22,844 bases of DNA. Source: Dysgonamonadaceae bacterium (lineage in GTDB: Bacteria > Bacteroidota > Bacteroidia > Bacteroidales > Azobacteroidaceae). The notes beneath the pieces are model-generated. The model had not been told where the DNA came from. It saw nothing but the letters and a program-made list of their open reading frames with translations, and searched no databases. Each line of letters begins with the position of its first letter. Within the stretch, counting starts at the first letter, position 1. The stretch covers positions 1-22,844 of the forward strand of contig JAIRKG010000041.1 in the NCBI GenBank assembly GCA_031260235.1. The letters run 5' to 3'. Positions 14,452 through 22,666 of the stretch are shown here, piece after piece. The position numbers and the translations under genes were made by a program.

Positions 14452-15477
14452 CTACGAACACCGCAACGACCACCCAATCTTCAAAACGGTCGTCTTTCCG
14501 ATTCTGTTCAACTTGCATAGTTGTTCTATGCTCACGCCATATCTTTTGGAAATAGCATACAGCGTGTCGCCGTTTTTTACTTTATGATATTTTTTTTTGC
14601 CGCCGGCTGCATAAACCGATTTGTTACCTTTTTTCGGAGCGCTGTTTTTCTTCGCGGCGGCCGCATAGCGCAATACGTTTGTTCCTTTCAATGGTTTATA
14701 TTTTCTGTAAAAAGCAATATTAAAATAGGAATTTCCGGAACGGGATTTTTCAAAAACGAAATAATCGTCATAAACACAAAAGTGGTCGAAATCAATTATT
14801 TCCGACGGGTCAATGGCATGACCTAAAAAGCGAAATTCAAAATGTAGGTGTGAACCTGTTGAACGGCCTGTGTTGCCGCCCAAGGCTATTGGTTGTCCTG
14901 CTTGTACGTTTTCGTCGATGCGAACTAATGTTTTGGATAAATGTCCATATACGGTTTCCAAACCGTTCGGATGCCTGATTACTATGTAGTTGCCATAACC
15001 TCTCCGTTCATAATTACAAACACGGATTTTTCCGTCGAATGCGGCATAAATGGTATCTCCCGTCCGAAGTTTGATATCTATTCCGTAGTGAAACCTGCGC
15101 TGGCGGGGACCGTAGGGAGAAGTTACTTGCCCTGTAATCGGCATGATAAAGGATGAAACGTCTATTTTGAAAGAATCCGGGGCTATCATGCCGGAATAGG
15201 CTTTTACAAATTCATTGTTCCATTCGCCTTCATAGAGCTCGTCGGCAGGAGATTCATTTTCGGTTTCTTTGTCCATCTCAAGTGCCAGAAGCGCTGAATT
15301 CATCATCTGTATCTCGTTGGTTCGATTTGACTTGTCGGCAACTAATTTTTGCCTTTCGTTGATTTTCTTGATTTCCTCGCTGCTCAACTCTTTTTTGTTT
15401 ACCTGCGCATATATGTTTGTCGAAACAATCAAACACAAGATTGCCGCAACTGCTAATCTGTTCAATATATTTTCCAT
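14452..15477 (-). CDS. Secreted M23 metallopeptidase with LysM domain
   Basis: This is a periplasmic murein endopeptidase. A signal peptide (MENILNRLAVAAILCLIVST, cleaved near IYA) is followed by a short charged coil. The M23 domain starts near residue 117. Zinc ligands are H130 and D134 (RFHYGID) and H212 (SHLHFE), with H179 (VYGHL) and H210 as active-site residues. A C-terminal LysM (about 297-340, KYHKVKNGDTLYAISKRYGV) binds peptidoglycan. The frame also has ATGs at 15483 and 15507. The latter would overlap ndk by 20 nt and push the signal peptide inward, so I take the ATG at 15477 (341 aa). It follows ndk by 10 nt and is probably co-transcribed. It could cut cross-links during growth or act as a LytM-type activator; the full ligand set favours an active enzyme. 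Confidence 0.92.
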   Translation of the reverse strand: MENILNRLAVAAILCLIVSTNIYAQVNKKELSSEEIKKINERQKLVADKSNRTNEIQMMNSALLALEMDKETENESPADELYEGEWNNEFVKAYSGMIAPDSFKIDVSSFIMPITGQVTSPYGPRQRRFHYGIDIKLRTGDTIYAAFDGKIRVCNYERRGYGNYIVIRHPNGLETVYGHLSKTLVRIDENVQAGQPIALGGNTGRSTGSHLHFEFRFLGHAIDPSEIIDFDHFCVYDDYFVFEKSRSGNSYFNIAFYRKYKPLKGTNVLRYAAAAKKNSAPKKGNKSVYAAGGKKKYHKVKNGDTLYAISKRYGVSIEQLCKLNRIGKTTVLKIGWSLRCS

Positions 15478-15487
15478 TGTCATTCTA

Positions 15488-15949
15488 TTAATATTCGTCT
15501 TGTGCATATAAATGTGGGATCAAAACCGATTTGTAATCAAACAATTCATCAGCATTAAAGAAGCGTTTTACCTCAATTTCCGCAGTTTCGGGAGAGTCGG
15601 AGGCATGAATGATATTTTCCTGAATACTCATGCTGTAATCTCCCCTGATTGTTCCCGGAAGAGCGTCTCGCCCATTGGTCGGTCCGGTGATTGCGCGGAC
15701 AATCCTGACAGCATCCCGCCCTTTCCAGCAGCATACGATAACCGGACAGGCGGTCATGGAGTTTTTAATCCGTTGAAAAATAGGGTTATCTTTTAAGTGT
15801 GCATAATGTTCATTTAAAATATCATCCGAAAGCCATATCATTTTCATTCCGGCAAGGAGTAAGCCTTTCTTTTCAAAACGACTAATGACCTCGCCAATCA
15901 AAGCCCGCTGAATAGCGCAGGGCTTAAGAATTACAAGTGTTTTTTCCAT
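15488..15949 (-). CDS. ndk: Nucleoside diphosphate kinase
   Basis: This 153-aa enzyme transfers the gamma-phosphate from ATP to other nucleoside diphosphates through a phosphohistidine. The active-site motif NIIHASDSPETAEIEVKRFF at 112-131 contains the catalytic H115. The N-terminal TLVILKPCAIQR (KPxxxxR) and GPTNGRDALPGTIRGDY match the nucleotide-binding positions; the usual RGLIGEI is ALIGEVI. Cys replaces the common Asp in LVxxKPDA. It heads a likely ndk-M23-DUF2851 transcript. Confidence 0.97.
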   Translation of the reverse strand: MEKTLVILKPCAIQRALIGEVISRFEKKGLLLAGMKMIWLSDDILNEHYAHLKDNPIFQRIKNSMTACPVIVCCWKGRDAVRIVRAITGPTNGRDALPGTIRGDYSMSIQENIIHASDSPETAEIEVKRFFNADELFDYKSVLIPHLYAQDEY

Positions 15950-15989
15950 AATATCAGTTCTTTTTATAGGTGGATACCATCAGTGAATA

Positions 15990-16021
15990 CAAATTAAAGG
16001 AATTATTATTAAAATCCCAAA
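15990..16021 (-). promoter_or_regulatory. Probable promoter of ndk
   Basis: On the minus strand TTTG (16021-16018), a 20-nt spacer and TTAATTTG (15997-15990), one mismatch from TAnnTTTG, lie about 40 nt ahead of the ndk start. Confidence 0.45.
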
Positions 16022-16051
16022 TATTTCATTGAATTTTAACAGAATTGCAGA

Positions 16052-16405
16052 TTAATCACTCAAAATCAATCCTGCCAACATGGCGGCAAGCCCGGCAATA
16101 ACGCTTAACAATATGTAGAAAGCAAGCAAAGGATAGTTCCCTGCCTGATATAAAGAAACATTTTCAGCGGTGAATGTAGAAAAGGTGGTGAACCCGCCGC
16201 AAAATCCGACGATGAGCAAGAGCCTCATATCGGCGTCTAAAAACCTGTATTTTGCCGATAATCCGATGAGGAAACACCCGACGATGTTGACGGCAAACGT
16301 TGCCCAGGGAAAAGAATCTTGAGCAAAAGGAATCTTTGAAACAAGGAACCGCAGGATGCTTCCGACGCCTCCCCCCAATCCAACTAAAATCAATTGTTTT
16401 ATCAT
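16052..16405 (-). CDS. crcB: Fluoride ion channel CrcB/FluC
   Basis: This 117-aa protein with four membrane helices forms an antiparallel dimer that exports fluoride. Family motifs are GGGVGSILRF at 11-20, WATFAVNIVGCFLIG at 34-48 (N40 lines the pore), and GFCGGFTTFSTFTAE at 67-81 with the phenylalanine box and the central sodium-site residues. It overlaps hslR by 4 nt (ATGA) and is the last gene of the rplY-pth-hslR-crcB unit. No fluoride riboswitch is seen before it, as expected for an internal operon gene. Only one copy is visible, consistent with a homodimer. Confidence 0.95.
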   Translation of the reverse strand: MIKQLILVGLGGGVGSILRFLVSKIPFAQDSFPWATFAVNIVGCFLIGLSAKYRFLDADMRLLLIVGFCGGFTTFSTFTAENVSLYQAGNYPLLAFYILLSVIAGLAAMLAGLILSD

Positions 16406-16785
16406 AATCCTTCCAAAAACGTTGTGAACTCGTCCAACTCACGATGTTCTTTCTTTGTAGGTCGTCCTGTTCCTTTTGCTCGGTCGATGAAACCGCTCAT
16501 TTTTTGCCATTCAAGAATCTCGTACTGTTCGGGAAGCGTAATATTTTCCATGTATTCCGGAACAAGTTTAGCGCAAACGCGGTTGGAAATCAGCCCCAGC
16601 ACCTTGAACGAATAAGTAATCGGTGGCTTCCGCACCGAAACGACGTCACCAATCCGGATCATTCGGGAAGGTTTGACTGGCGCATCATTCACCGTAACGC
16701 GGTTTTTCTTGCATGCTTCCATGGCAATGGTTCGCGTTTTGAAAATCCGCGTCGCCCATAGCCATTTATCGATGCGTTCTTCCAT
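16402..16785 (-). CDS. hslR: RNA-binding S4 domain protein, Hsp15 type
   Basis: This 127-aa protein begins with an S4 domain (residues 1-60: RIDKWLWATRIFKTRTIAME, then KNRVTVNDAPVKPSRMIRIG). In E. coli, Hsp15 binds 50S subunits that carry stalled nascent peptidyl-tRNA and helps recycle them. The basic C-terminus GTGRPTKKEHRELDEF is typical. The start is 1 nt after the pth stop and the end overlaps crcB by 4 nt. Placement directly after pth, which cleaves peptidyl-tRNA, fits a shared ribosome-rescue role. Confidence 0.92.
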   Translation of the reverse strand: MEERIDKWLWATRIFKTRTIAMEACKKNRVTVNDAPVKPSRMIRIGDVVSVRKPPITYSFKVLGLISNRVCAKLVPEYMENITLPEQYEILEWQKMSGFIDRAKGTGRPTKKEHRELDEFTTFLEGL

Positions 16786-16786
16786 A

Positions 16787-17353
16787 TTATCTGTTATTGA
16801 ATTGATTCATCGTAATGTCTATTCCCGCCAAACAAAAGCTTTTAATCATTTCGCAGGCGATTTCGATTCTTTCGGGCAGGTGTTTTTGTTCTTCTTCGGT
16901 GAAGGGATTTAATACATAATCAATTTGCGCTCCATGCGGAAAGTTGTTTCCAATACCAAAGCGCAAGCGGTTGTATTGGGTTGTTCCCAAAGTTTCCTGA
17001 ATGTGTTTCAGACCGTTATGCCCGGCGGCGTTTCCTCTGGGTTTCAGACGAAGATCGCCGAAAGGGAGCGCAAGGTCATCAACAATAACCAGCAGGTTTG
17101 CCGGCTTGATGTTTTCCTTTTGCATCCAGTAGCGGATGGCGTTTCCGCTCAAATTCATGTATGTAGAAGGCTTTATGAAGACAAGATGTTTGTTTTTCAG
17201 CTTCATTTCGGCAATAGCCCCATAGCGTTTGTTGAGGTCAAAAACAATATTGGACGCTTCTGCCAAAGCGTCCAATATCATAAAGCCAATGTTATGGCGG
17301 GTATTTTCATATTCGTTTCCGATATTACCCAGCCCGACAATCAAGTGTTTCAT
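16787..17353 (-). CDS. pth: Peptidyl-tRNA hydrolase
   Basis: This 188-aa cytosolic esterase releases peptides from prematurely dissociated peptidyl-tRNA. The active-site elements are all present: N10 and H20 ([19 protein letters not shown] at 6-24), N67 ([10 protein letters not shown]), D92/D93 ([13 protein letters not shown]), and N113 ([12 protein letters not shown]). Length is normal. It overlaps rplY by 4 nt at its start and is followed after 1 nt by hslR, so translational coupling is likely across the operon. Confidence 0.97.
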   Translation of the reverse strand: MKHLIVGLGNIGNEYENTRHNIGFMILDALAEASNIVFDLNKRYGAIAEMKLKNKHLVFIKPSTYMNLSGNAIRYWMQKENIKPANLLVIVDDLALPFGDLRLKPRGNAAGHNGLKHIQETLGTTQYNRLRFGIGNNFPHGAQIDYVLNPFTEEEQKHLPERIEIACEMIKSFCLAGIDITMNQFNNR

Positions 17354-17907
17354 TTTGCTTTCGACGTCCGCGTCGATTTAACGGCGGCAATCACATTGTC
17401 TTTGGCGTTCAACAGTTCGAGGTTGTCGAAATGGATATCCCCGACCTGAATGACTTTGCCGGTGCCCAAATTTTCGATGTTGATTGTTAGTTTTTCCGGA
17501 AAGTTCCTGTAGAGGCCTTTTACCTTCAATTTTCTCATTTCCTTCGATAGTTTTCCTCCGGCTTTTACGCCTTCGGCCAAGCCTTCCAATTCAATCGGTA
17601 TTTCTATTACAACCGGTTTTTCTTCAAATATTTGAAGAAAATCAGCGTGCAACAGTTCGTCACTCACCGGATGGAACTGGGTTTCTTTCAGAATGGCTTT
17701 GCAATTCTTCCCTTCAATTGTTATATCGACAATCCTAACTTCCGGAGTGTAGATTAATTTGCGGACACTGTCTTTTGTTACTGTGAAGTGGACGACTTCT
17801 TCCCCACCGTATAAAACGCAGGGGATTAACGATTCTTTACGATAGTCTTGCGCGGCTTTTTTGCCGATGCTCTCTCTTTTAGAGCCTTTTAATTCAAATA
17901 GTTTCAT
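17350..17907 (-). CDS. rplY: 50S ribosomal protein L25/general stress protein Ctc
   Basis: This 185-aa protein is the long TL5/CTC form of L25. Residues 1-92 are the 5S rRNA-binding domain ([20 protein letters not shown], later IPCVLYGG), ending at [15 protein letters not shown]. Residues 93-185 are the C-terminal beta domain ([20 protein letters not shown]). It is the first gene of the rplY-pth-hslR-crcB unit, and the rplY-pth pairing is common in bacteria. A consensus promoter lies 70-100 nt upstream. Confidence 0.96.
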   Translation of the reverse strand: MKLFELKGSKRESIGKKAAQDYRKESLIPCVLYGGEEVVHFTVTKDSVRKLIYTPEVRIVDITIEGKNCKAILKETQFHPVSDELLHADFLQIFEEKPVVIEIPIELEGLAEGVKAGGKLSKEMRKLKVKGLYRNFPEKLTINIENLGTGKVIQVGDIHFDNLELLNAKDNVIAAVKSTRTSKAK

Positions 17908-17977
17908 TGTTTTTTTGTGTTACTCAAAATTAGCGCTTCCTAATCTCCCATCACACGGAATTTTAATAAAAGCAGTG

Positions 17978-18009
17978 CAAAGGTAATGTTTTTTGTTATA
18001 TCAACCAAA
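17978..18009 (-). promoter_or_regulatory. Promoter of the rplY operon
   Basis: On the minus strand TTTG (18009-18006), a 20-nt spacer and TACCTTTG (17985-17978) match the Bacteroidetes consensus exactly. The -33 box lies in an imperfect inverted repeat (TCAACCA at 18001, TGGTTGA at 18030) that may also be the 3' hairpin of pgk. Confidence 0.7.
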
Positions 18010-18042
18010 TTTCAGCCACTGGAACTAAATGGTTGAAAGTTC

Positions 18043-19305
18043 TTAGTAGCCCCGAATTGCTTTAATCCCCGGCAAAATCTTCCCTTCAATAAACTCCAGA
18101 AGAGCGCCGCCTCCGGTCGATACATACGACATCCGGCCGGCAATGCCGAACTTGTTGACGCAAGCCACCGAATCGCCGCCTCCGACAAGTGAAAACGCTC
18201 CCATGTCCGTTGCCTTTGCGATGGCCTGACCTACGGATCTGGAACCGCCGGCAAAGTTTTCAAATTCAAATACGCCCGTAGGCCCGTTCCAGAGTATCGT
18301 TTTGGAAGCTTCGATCACGGCGGCGAATTTCTTTTCCGTTTCGGGACCGATATCCAAACCTTCCCAGCCGTCGGGAATTTCACCTGCCGGAACAAACTGC
18401 GTTTTTGCATCGTTGCTGAAACCGTCTGCAGCCTTGGCATCAACGGCAAGCACCAAATTCACATTGTTGTCTTTTGCTTTCTCTATCAGGCTCAAAGCCA
18501 GATCCAGTTTGTCGTTTTCCACAATCGAATTACCGATTTTCCCGCCCAATGCTTTGGTAAAAGTATAAGTCATGCCGCCTGTAATAATCAGGTTGTCCAC
18601 TTTGGTAAGCAGATTCTCGATGATTTCGATTTTGGAAGAAACTTTTGAGCCGCCCATAATCGCTGTGAAAGGACGAACGGTGTTTTTCAATACTTTTTCC
18701 ACAGCGTCAATTTCATTCTGCATCAGGTAACCGAACAGTTTGTGGTCAGCGTCGAAATAATCGGCAATGATGGCTGTCGACGCATGTGCGCGGTGAGCCG
18801 TTCCGAAAGCATCGTTTACATAAACCATTGCGTAAGAAGCCAACTGCTTAGCCATTTCTTTCTGATTGGCTTTTTCGGCTTTCTTTGCCGCGGCGGTTTC
18901 TTCTTCGCTTGCGTCGGCGCTCAGTCCGCGTGGTTTGCCTTCTTCTGCAGCATAGAAACGGAGGTTTTCCAGCAACAATGCCTGTCCGGGTCGTAATGCG
19001 GCCGATTTTTCAACGGCTTCCTGTCCCAAACAATCGTCGGCAAATTGAACAGGAATGCCCAACAAATCGGAAATTCGCCCAAGAATATGCCGCAAAGAAT
19101 ACTTGGATTCCACGCCTTTCGGCCGTCCCAAGTGAGATGCAATAATTACGCTGCCGCCGTCCGACAGAATTTTCTTCAGGGTCGGAATGGCTGCGCGAAT
19201 ACGAGTGTCGTCCGTTATATTGAACTTGTCGTCCAACGGAACATTAAAATCTACACGGACAAAGGCTTTTTGTCCGGAAAAACTGAAATTGTTAATTGTT
19301 TGCAT
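18043..19305 (-). CDS. pgk: Phosphoglycerate kinase
   Basis: This 420-aa glycolytic enzyme converts 1,3-bisphosphoglycerate and ADP into 3-phosphoglycerate and [14 protein letters not shown] at about 15-25 and SHLGRPKG bind the phosphoglycerate; [14 protein letters not shown], then [13 protein letters not shown] and [14 protein letters not shown], form the nucleotide half. A Lys/Glu/Ala-rich insert ([20 protein letters not shown]) of the sort seen in Bacteroidetes PGK sits in the N-domain. The frame runs upstream to ATG 19332, but that would overlap serC. The ATG at 19305 gives the usual MQTINNFSF start and leaves 7 nt after serC. Its product, 3-phosphoglycerate, feeds the serine pathway of its operon partner. 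Confidence 0.97.
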   Translation of the reverse strand: MQTINNFSFSGQKAFVRVDFNVPLDDKFNITDDTRIRAAIPTLKKILSDGGSVIIASHLGRPKGVESKYSLRHILGRISDLLGIPVQFADDCLGQEAVEKSAALRPGQALLLENLRFYAAEEGKPRGLSADASEEETAAAKKAEKANQKEMAKQLASYAMVYVNDAFGTAHRAHASTAIIADYFDADHKLFGYLMQNEIDAVEKVLKNTVRPFTAIMGGSKVSSKIEIIENLLTKVDNLIITGGMTYTFTKALGGKIGNSIVENDKLDLALSLIEKAKDNNVNLVLAVDAKAADGFSNDAKTQFVPAGEIPDGWEGLDIGPETEKKFAAVIEASKTILWNGPTGVFEFENFAGGSRSVGQAIAKATDMGAFSLVGGGDSVACVNKFGIAGRMSYVSTGGGALLEFIEGKILPGIKAIRGY

Positions 19306-19312
19306 ATATAAA

Positions 19313-20386
19313 TTAATTAATTGAGTTTTCAAACGCCTGCATGCAGTTGATTAACGCCAGAACTGCCTCCGGCGGAAGTGCGTTATATGTCGAAGCCCTG
19401 AACCCGCCGACGGAGCGGTGTCCTTTAAGACCTACCATTCCTTTGGAAACGGCATATTGCAGGAAATCGGCTTCCAAATTCTTGTACTCGTCGTTCATCA
19501 CGAAACAGATGTTCATCAGCGAGCGGTCTTCTTCAACGGTAACCGTTCCTTTAAACAGTTTGTTGCGGTCAATTTCGGCATACAGCAACGCGGCTTTTTT
19601 CCTGTTGCGGCGATATATTTCCGAAAGTCCGCCTATGGATTTCAGCCATTTCAAGGTTTGCAGCGCGGCATAAACCGACACAACGGGCGGCGTATTAAAC
19701 ATCGAACCGTCTTTGATATGGGTGCAATAATCCAGCATGGTTGGAATTGGGCGGCTTACTTTTCCCAGAATATCGTCCCGTACAATCACGAAAGTTACGC
19801 CTGCAGGCGCCAAATTTTTCTGCGCTCCGCCATAAATCAGCCCATATTTGCTTACGTCTATCGGGCGGGAGAAAATATCGGACGACATGTCGGCAACCAA
19901 AGTTACCGAAGAATCAATATCGTGGTGTATTTCCGTCCCGAAAATCGTGTTGTTGGTAGTAATATGGAAATAATCGGCGTCAGCGGGAATGGTATAATTT
20001 TTTGGAATATAGGTGAAATTGTCGGCTTTAGAAGACGCCACCTCTATCACTTCGCCAAACAGTTTGGCTTCTTTCTGCGCTTTGCTTGCCCACGTGCCTG
20101 TATTCAGGTAAGCGGCTTTTTTTTCCAGCAAATTGTATGGAACCATGCAAAACTGAAGGCTTGCACCTCCGCCAAGGAACAATACGGAATAGCCGTCGGG
20201 AATGTCCAGAATTTCTTTGAATAGGGCGACTGTTTCGTCCGCAACGGCTTGAAACTCTTTGGAGCGGTGGCTCACTTCCATTAAACTCAACTCCGTTCCG
20301 GCAAAATTTTTGATAGCATCAACCGTATTATCTATGGTTTCCCGGGACAAGACAGACGGACCCGCATTAAAATTGTACTTTTTCAT
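19313..20386 (-). CDS. serC: Phosphoserine aminotransferase
   Basis: This 357-aa PLP enzyme makes O-phosphoserine from 3-phosphohydroxypyruvate and glutamate, and may also serve pyridoxine synthesis. [12 protein letters not shown] at 3-14 is the family start. HRS at 40-42 has the substrate arginine, GGGASLQF at 72-79 binds cofactor phosphate, D166 holds the pyridine nitrogen, and K190 ([12 protein letters not shown]) forms the Schiff base. [18 protein letters not shown] near the C-terminus binds substrate. It lies 7 nt ahead of pgk. serA is not in the window. A long antisense ORF on the plus strand is a shadow. Confidence 0.97.
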   Translation of the reverse strand: MKKYNFNAGPSVLSRETIDNTVDAIKNFAGTELSLMEVSHRSKEFQAVADETVALFKEILDIPDGYSVLFLGGGASLQFCMVPYNLLEKKAAYLNTGTWASKAQKEAKLFGEVIEVASSKADNFTYIPKNYTIPADADYFHITTNNTIFGTEIHHDIDSSVTLVADMSSDIFSRPIDVSKYGLIYGGAQKNLAPAGVTFVIVRDDILGKVSRPIPTMLDYCTHIKDGSMFNTPPVVSVYAALQTLKWLKSIGGLSEIYRRNRKKAALLYAEIDRNKLFKGTVTVEEDRSLMNICFVMNDEYKNLEADFLQYAVSKGMVGLKGHRSVGGFRASTYNALPPEAVLALINCMQAFENSIN

Positions 20387-20424
20387 ATGTGACTTGTTTA
20401 ATTAATGAAGAATATTTATGGCTG

Positions 20425-20461
20425 CAAAGGTACTATTTTTTCTTTATTTCCGCATCACAAA
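20425..20461 (-). promoter_or_regulatory. Probable promoter of serC-pgk
   Basis: On the minus strand the -7 box TACCTTTG (20432-20425) is exact. The nearest TTTG (20461-20458) is 25 nt away, longer than usual, so the -33 element is weak or uncertain. Confidence 0.5.
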
Positions 20462-20506
20462 GAGACAAGTTATTTTTGATATACTCCAAAATCCGAAAAA
20501 CCCGCG

Positions 20507-20535
20507 CGTCATTGCGTAACGGCGAAGCAAGCCGG
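20507..20535 (+). repeat. REP-like element
   Basis: CGTCATTGCGTAACGGCGAA followed by GCAAGCCGG is a diverged copy of the dispersed motif, between the serC promoter and the terminator of the upstream secreted-protein gene. Confidence 0.65.
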
Positions 20536-20537
20536 AA

Positions 20538-20575
20538 AAAGAAAAACCCGACAAATCTTGGCGACTTGTCGGGTT
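20538..20575 (-). terminator. Intrinsic terminator of the T9SS-type secreted protein gene
   Basis: On the minus strand AACCCGACAA (20575-20566) and TTGTCGGGTT (20554-20545) form a 10-bp stem with an 11-nt loop, followed by TTTCTTTTT. It lies 28 nt after the stop at 20603. Confidence 0.85.
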
Positions 20576-20602
20576 CAAAAAGAAAAGATTAGATTGATTG
20601 AT

Positions 20603-21427
20603 TTAGATTACTATTTTTCTGCTCCATCCGGAACTGCCTTTGACAATCAATACTGAACCGGAAGGGGCGTGTATGCTGTTGAGTTCTACAACTCTGGTAT
20701 CTGTGTTTGCAGGAATGGGGGCGTCTGTCCGGAATAACTCTGCACCGCTAACGGAATAGATTGAAACGTATGCTTCTTGCGTCAACCCAACAACCAACCA
20801 ACCATCGTTTACATAAACATTGAAATACCACACCAAGTCTGTCAAACCCTCAATTACTTCGGTGGTGGTGGCTGAACGCCACGCGATTAAGTCGTCGGTT
20901 TCAATTTTTCCCGCATCAGTTAGATATGAGATGAATCTGTCCCATGCCGGTTTTTGGGATTGGGCATTTTTATCCCGTATTTTTTGCACTTCTTCTTTAT
21001 TAAGCAAATTCTCAACAGCCGGATAACCGTCCGACAAATAGGACTTTGAGCCTTTGACGACCAACGTTAAATGATTGTAAACATAGTTGGCAATCTCCGA
21101 ACTGATGCGAACCGAATCGCCCAGCGGTTCCAATGTGAAAAAAAGACCGGTACGCACTTTGAGTTCGTCAAGATTTACATTTTGCGTAAATCCAATTTCC
21201 CGTGTCGCAGGATTGAAAAATTCAATATCACTGCCCGAAATTTCAGTATATTTCGGTTGATTGAATGATGGAACATTCGGGACAACCGGAATAATCGGTT
21301 TTGACGGTACAAAGATTGTATCCCCGTCCACAACCGGATCTGTAGATTGCGAATACGCAGGTATCCCAATAAGAGAGGCGGCAACACACGCACTTAAAAA
21401 CAATGTAGATTTCATTTTTGTCTTCAT
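20603..21427 (-). CDS. Secreted protein with probable type IX sorting domain
   Basis: This 274-aa protein has a signal peptide (about 1-26, MKTKMKSTLFLSACVAASLI, cleaved after AYS) and a proline-rich linker (VPSKPIIPVVPNVPSF). A middle domain of about 60-200 is one I do not recognise. The last 65 residues, WLVVGLTQEAYVSIYSVSGA and onward to SGSVLIVKGSSGWSRKIVI, have the beta-sandwich pattern of the T9SS type A C-terminal signal (YSxSG, then GxYIVK and a final KIxV). This implies export by the Por system and surface attachment or release. The gene is monocistronic, with its own promoter (21567-21597) and terminator (20538-20575). Function is unknown. The second Met (residue 5) could also be the start. 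Confidence 0.75.
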   Translation of the reverse strand: MKTKMKSTLFLSACVAASLIGIPAYSQSTDPVVDGDTIFVPSKPIIPVVPNVPSFNQPKYTEISGSDIEFFNPATREIGFTQNVNLDELKVRTGLFFTLEPLGDSVRISSEIANYVYNHLTLVVKGSKSYLSDGYPAVENLLNKEEVQKIRDKNAQSQKPAWDRFISYLTDAGKIETDDLIAWRSATTTEVIEGLTDLVWYFNVYVNDGWLVVGLTQEAYVSIYSVSGAELFRTDAPIPANTDTRVVELNSIHAPSGSVLIVKGSSGWSRKIVI

Positions 21428-21566
21428 AAATTATAAAATTAAAAATTATTGGTCGTTAGCACTTATTATTACAGTGCTGTTATTCTCGTTAATTCTCTTT
21501 TCAGAATTTTCGGCATGTTGCAAATTTGTAGTCATTTTTTAATTATTTAAATGTTGTTTTCGACTG

Positions 21567-21597
21567 CAAAGATAACCATCATTTTTTAATTTTCAAA
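21567..21597 (-). promoter_or_regulatory. Promoter of the T9SS-type secreted protein gene
   Basis: On the minus strand TTTG (21597-21594), a 19-nt spacer and TATCTTTG (21574-21567) match the consensus exactly. The -33 box is inside the palindrome TTTTCAAATA/TATTTGAAAA (21590-21609), a possible operator. The leader would be about 130 nt. Confidence 0.7.
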
Positions 21598-21623
21598 TAT
21601 ATTTGAAAAAACAATCTGTTTTT

Positions 21624-21655
21624 CTCCGGATTGCTTCGCTTCGCTCGCAATGACG
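21624..21655 (-). repeat. REP-like element, most complete copy
   Basis: On the minus strand it is CGTCATTGCGAGCGAAGCGA followed by AGCAATCCGGAG, the canonical form of the dispersed motif. Confidence 0.8.
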
Positions 21656-21731
21656 TGTGGGGTTGCAAAGTCGTAGCCATTACCATATACCGCGAAGCGG
21701 AGAAGCAAGCCATAAAGAAACACCTCCTCTC

Positions 21732-21773
21732 TTCCACCCCTTTCCCCACCTTGCTTTCGTAGTAGCCGCAAGC
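21732..21773 (-). repeat. 42-bp anchor repeat, copy 2
   Basis: This is the inverted counterpart of 13078-13119, differing at about four positions (ACTACG for AATACG, and the purine run after GGTGG). Confidence 0.8.
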
Positions 21774-21863
21774 ACCGGAGATATTCCGTTCGAAGCACCG
21801 GAGGTGCTCCGTCCAGTGCGCCGGAAATATTCCGTCCGAAGCACCGGAAGTGTTCCGTTCGGT
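21772..21863 (+). repeat. 23-bp tandem repeat array, four units with 46-bp higher order
   Basis: Units start at 21772, 21795, 21818 and 21841, with a partial fifth at 21864. Units 1 and 3 share GATATTCCG/AATATTCCG and end CGAA; units 2 and 4 share GGTGCTCCG/AGTGTTCCG and end AGT or GGT. The array therefore probably grew by copying a 46-bp pair. Each unit has CCGGA facing TCCG, a short internal inverted repeat. Confidence 0.85.
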
Positions 21864-21907
21864 GCGCCGGAGTGTCTTTATCTTAGAAGGCATGACTGGC
21901 AGGAAGG

Positions 21908-22612
21908 TTACACTACGGTCAATATTCTGTCTAATGTAACCGAACGAGGCTCTTTCAAGATTTTCGCACCACCGTTACTCGGATATTGCGTTGTAATCTT
22001 TAATACTACCTGTTCGCCGACGGGCATCTTCGGCGCAATAATCATCAATCCTGAGGGTTTATTGGTAACGATGTGTCCTGCCTGAACTTTGTAGATTGCG
22101 CCGTCTTTAAGGCTGATAAACTCAACGCCGATTGCCGGATTGTTGCCGACAACCTTAATGTTGTGTCCTGCGATTTTCACTACTCCGCCCTGCGTTATCT
22201 TCTCATTGCTCGTGTTGGTTTGCACGTCGTGGATATAGTAAATAGATATTTGTAGACGGGTTTCAACATGACGCAAAAGCGCCTGTTTAATCGCCTCGAT
22301 AATTTCATTTGACGGCACTATTTTGCAGTCGGCTTTTTGGGGATATTCACCGTCTTTGAATGTGCCGGGAATTGTGGCGCGATAATGCCCCAGTGTCAGC
22401 GTTACAGCGTCTCCTTCTTTTATCCATTTCAGAACAATTTCATTTATGGCTTCAATCAGAGCAACTGCTTCCGGCTTACTTATGCCGATGTTGCGTTCCA
22501 CAAGCTCGTTTGCAAGGTCGCTGTCGGTATGCGTTATTTGGTTCACAACCCGCGCCAAGCGGTCGTTGGTATCCTTAGTTAAAGGATTGTTTGCTAATAC
22601 ATAATCTATCAT
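21908..22612 (-). CDS. HU-like DNA-binding protein with DUF4469 domain
   Basis: This 234-aa protein is of a Bacteroidetes-specific type. The N-terminal half (about 1-122) is an HU/IHF-like domain (ERNIGISKPEAVALIEAINE, GDAVTLTLGHYRATIPG, then the helix IIEAIKQALLRHVETRLQ). The C-terminal half (about 125-234) is an Ig-like DUF4469 domain (GVVKIAGHNIKVVG, then NKPSGLMIIAPKMPVGEQV). Proteins of this layout are usually annotated as DNA-binding domain-containing. A nucleoid or envelope-linked role is unproven. It has its own promoter and follows the SpmB-type gene on the same strand. Confidence 0.87.
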   Translation of the reverse strand: MIDYVLANNPLTKDTNDRLARVVNQITHTDSDLANELVERNIGISKPEAVALIEAINEIVLKWIKEGDAVTLTLGHYRATIPGTFKDGEYPQKADCKIVPSNEIIEAIKQALLRHVETRLQISIYYIHDVQTNTSNEKITQGGVVKIAGHNIKVVGNNPAIGVEFISLKDGAIYKVQAGHIVTNKPSGLMIIAPKMPVGEQVVLKITTQYPSNGGAKILKEPRSVTLDRILTVV

Positions 22613-22666
22613 CGTCTTTTATTTTTATTTATATAGGTATAGATATAATTTGCATCTTCGCGTATG

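Larger units (their letters stand above)
21428..21907. other. Repeat-rich intergenic region
   Basis: This 480-nt region has no supported gene. In order it contains an AT-rich leader, a consensus promoter (21567-21597) with an 18-20 bp palindrome, a REP-like element (21624-21655), a GCGAAGCGGAGAAGCAAGCC remnant near 21692, the 42-bp anchor (21732-21773) and a 23-bp tandem array (21772-21863). Frames on both strands remain open through it (for example a minus-strand peptide containing SLRAKRSNPEKN), but these are translated repeats of a kind often over-annotated. Confidence 0.7.

Noticed and set aside
15478..15507. Upstream ATGs for the M23 peptidase at 15483 and 15507
   Set aside because: The 15507 start would overlap ndk and place charged residues ahead of the signal peptide. 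The ATG at 15477 gives a standard signal peptide; 15483 remains possible.
18001..18036. TCAACCA...TGGTTGA hairpin as the pgk terminator
   Set aside because: The stem is imperfect and is not followed by a T-run on the minus strand. It overlaps the rplY -33 box, so I did not list it as a terminator.
19418..20224. 268-aa plus-strand ORF
   Set aside because: It is antisense to serC, whose catalytic residues are intact.
21579..22085. Overlapping ORFs on both strands through the 21.6-21.9 kb repeats
   Set aside because: They are translations of REP and 23-bp repeats (SLRAKRSNPEK-type peptides), a known source of spurious gene calls.
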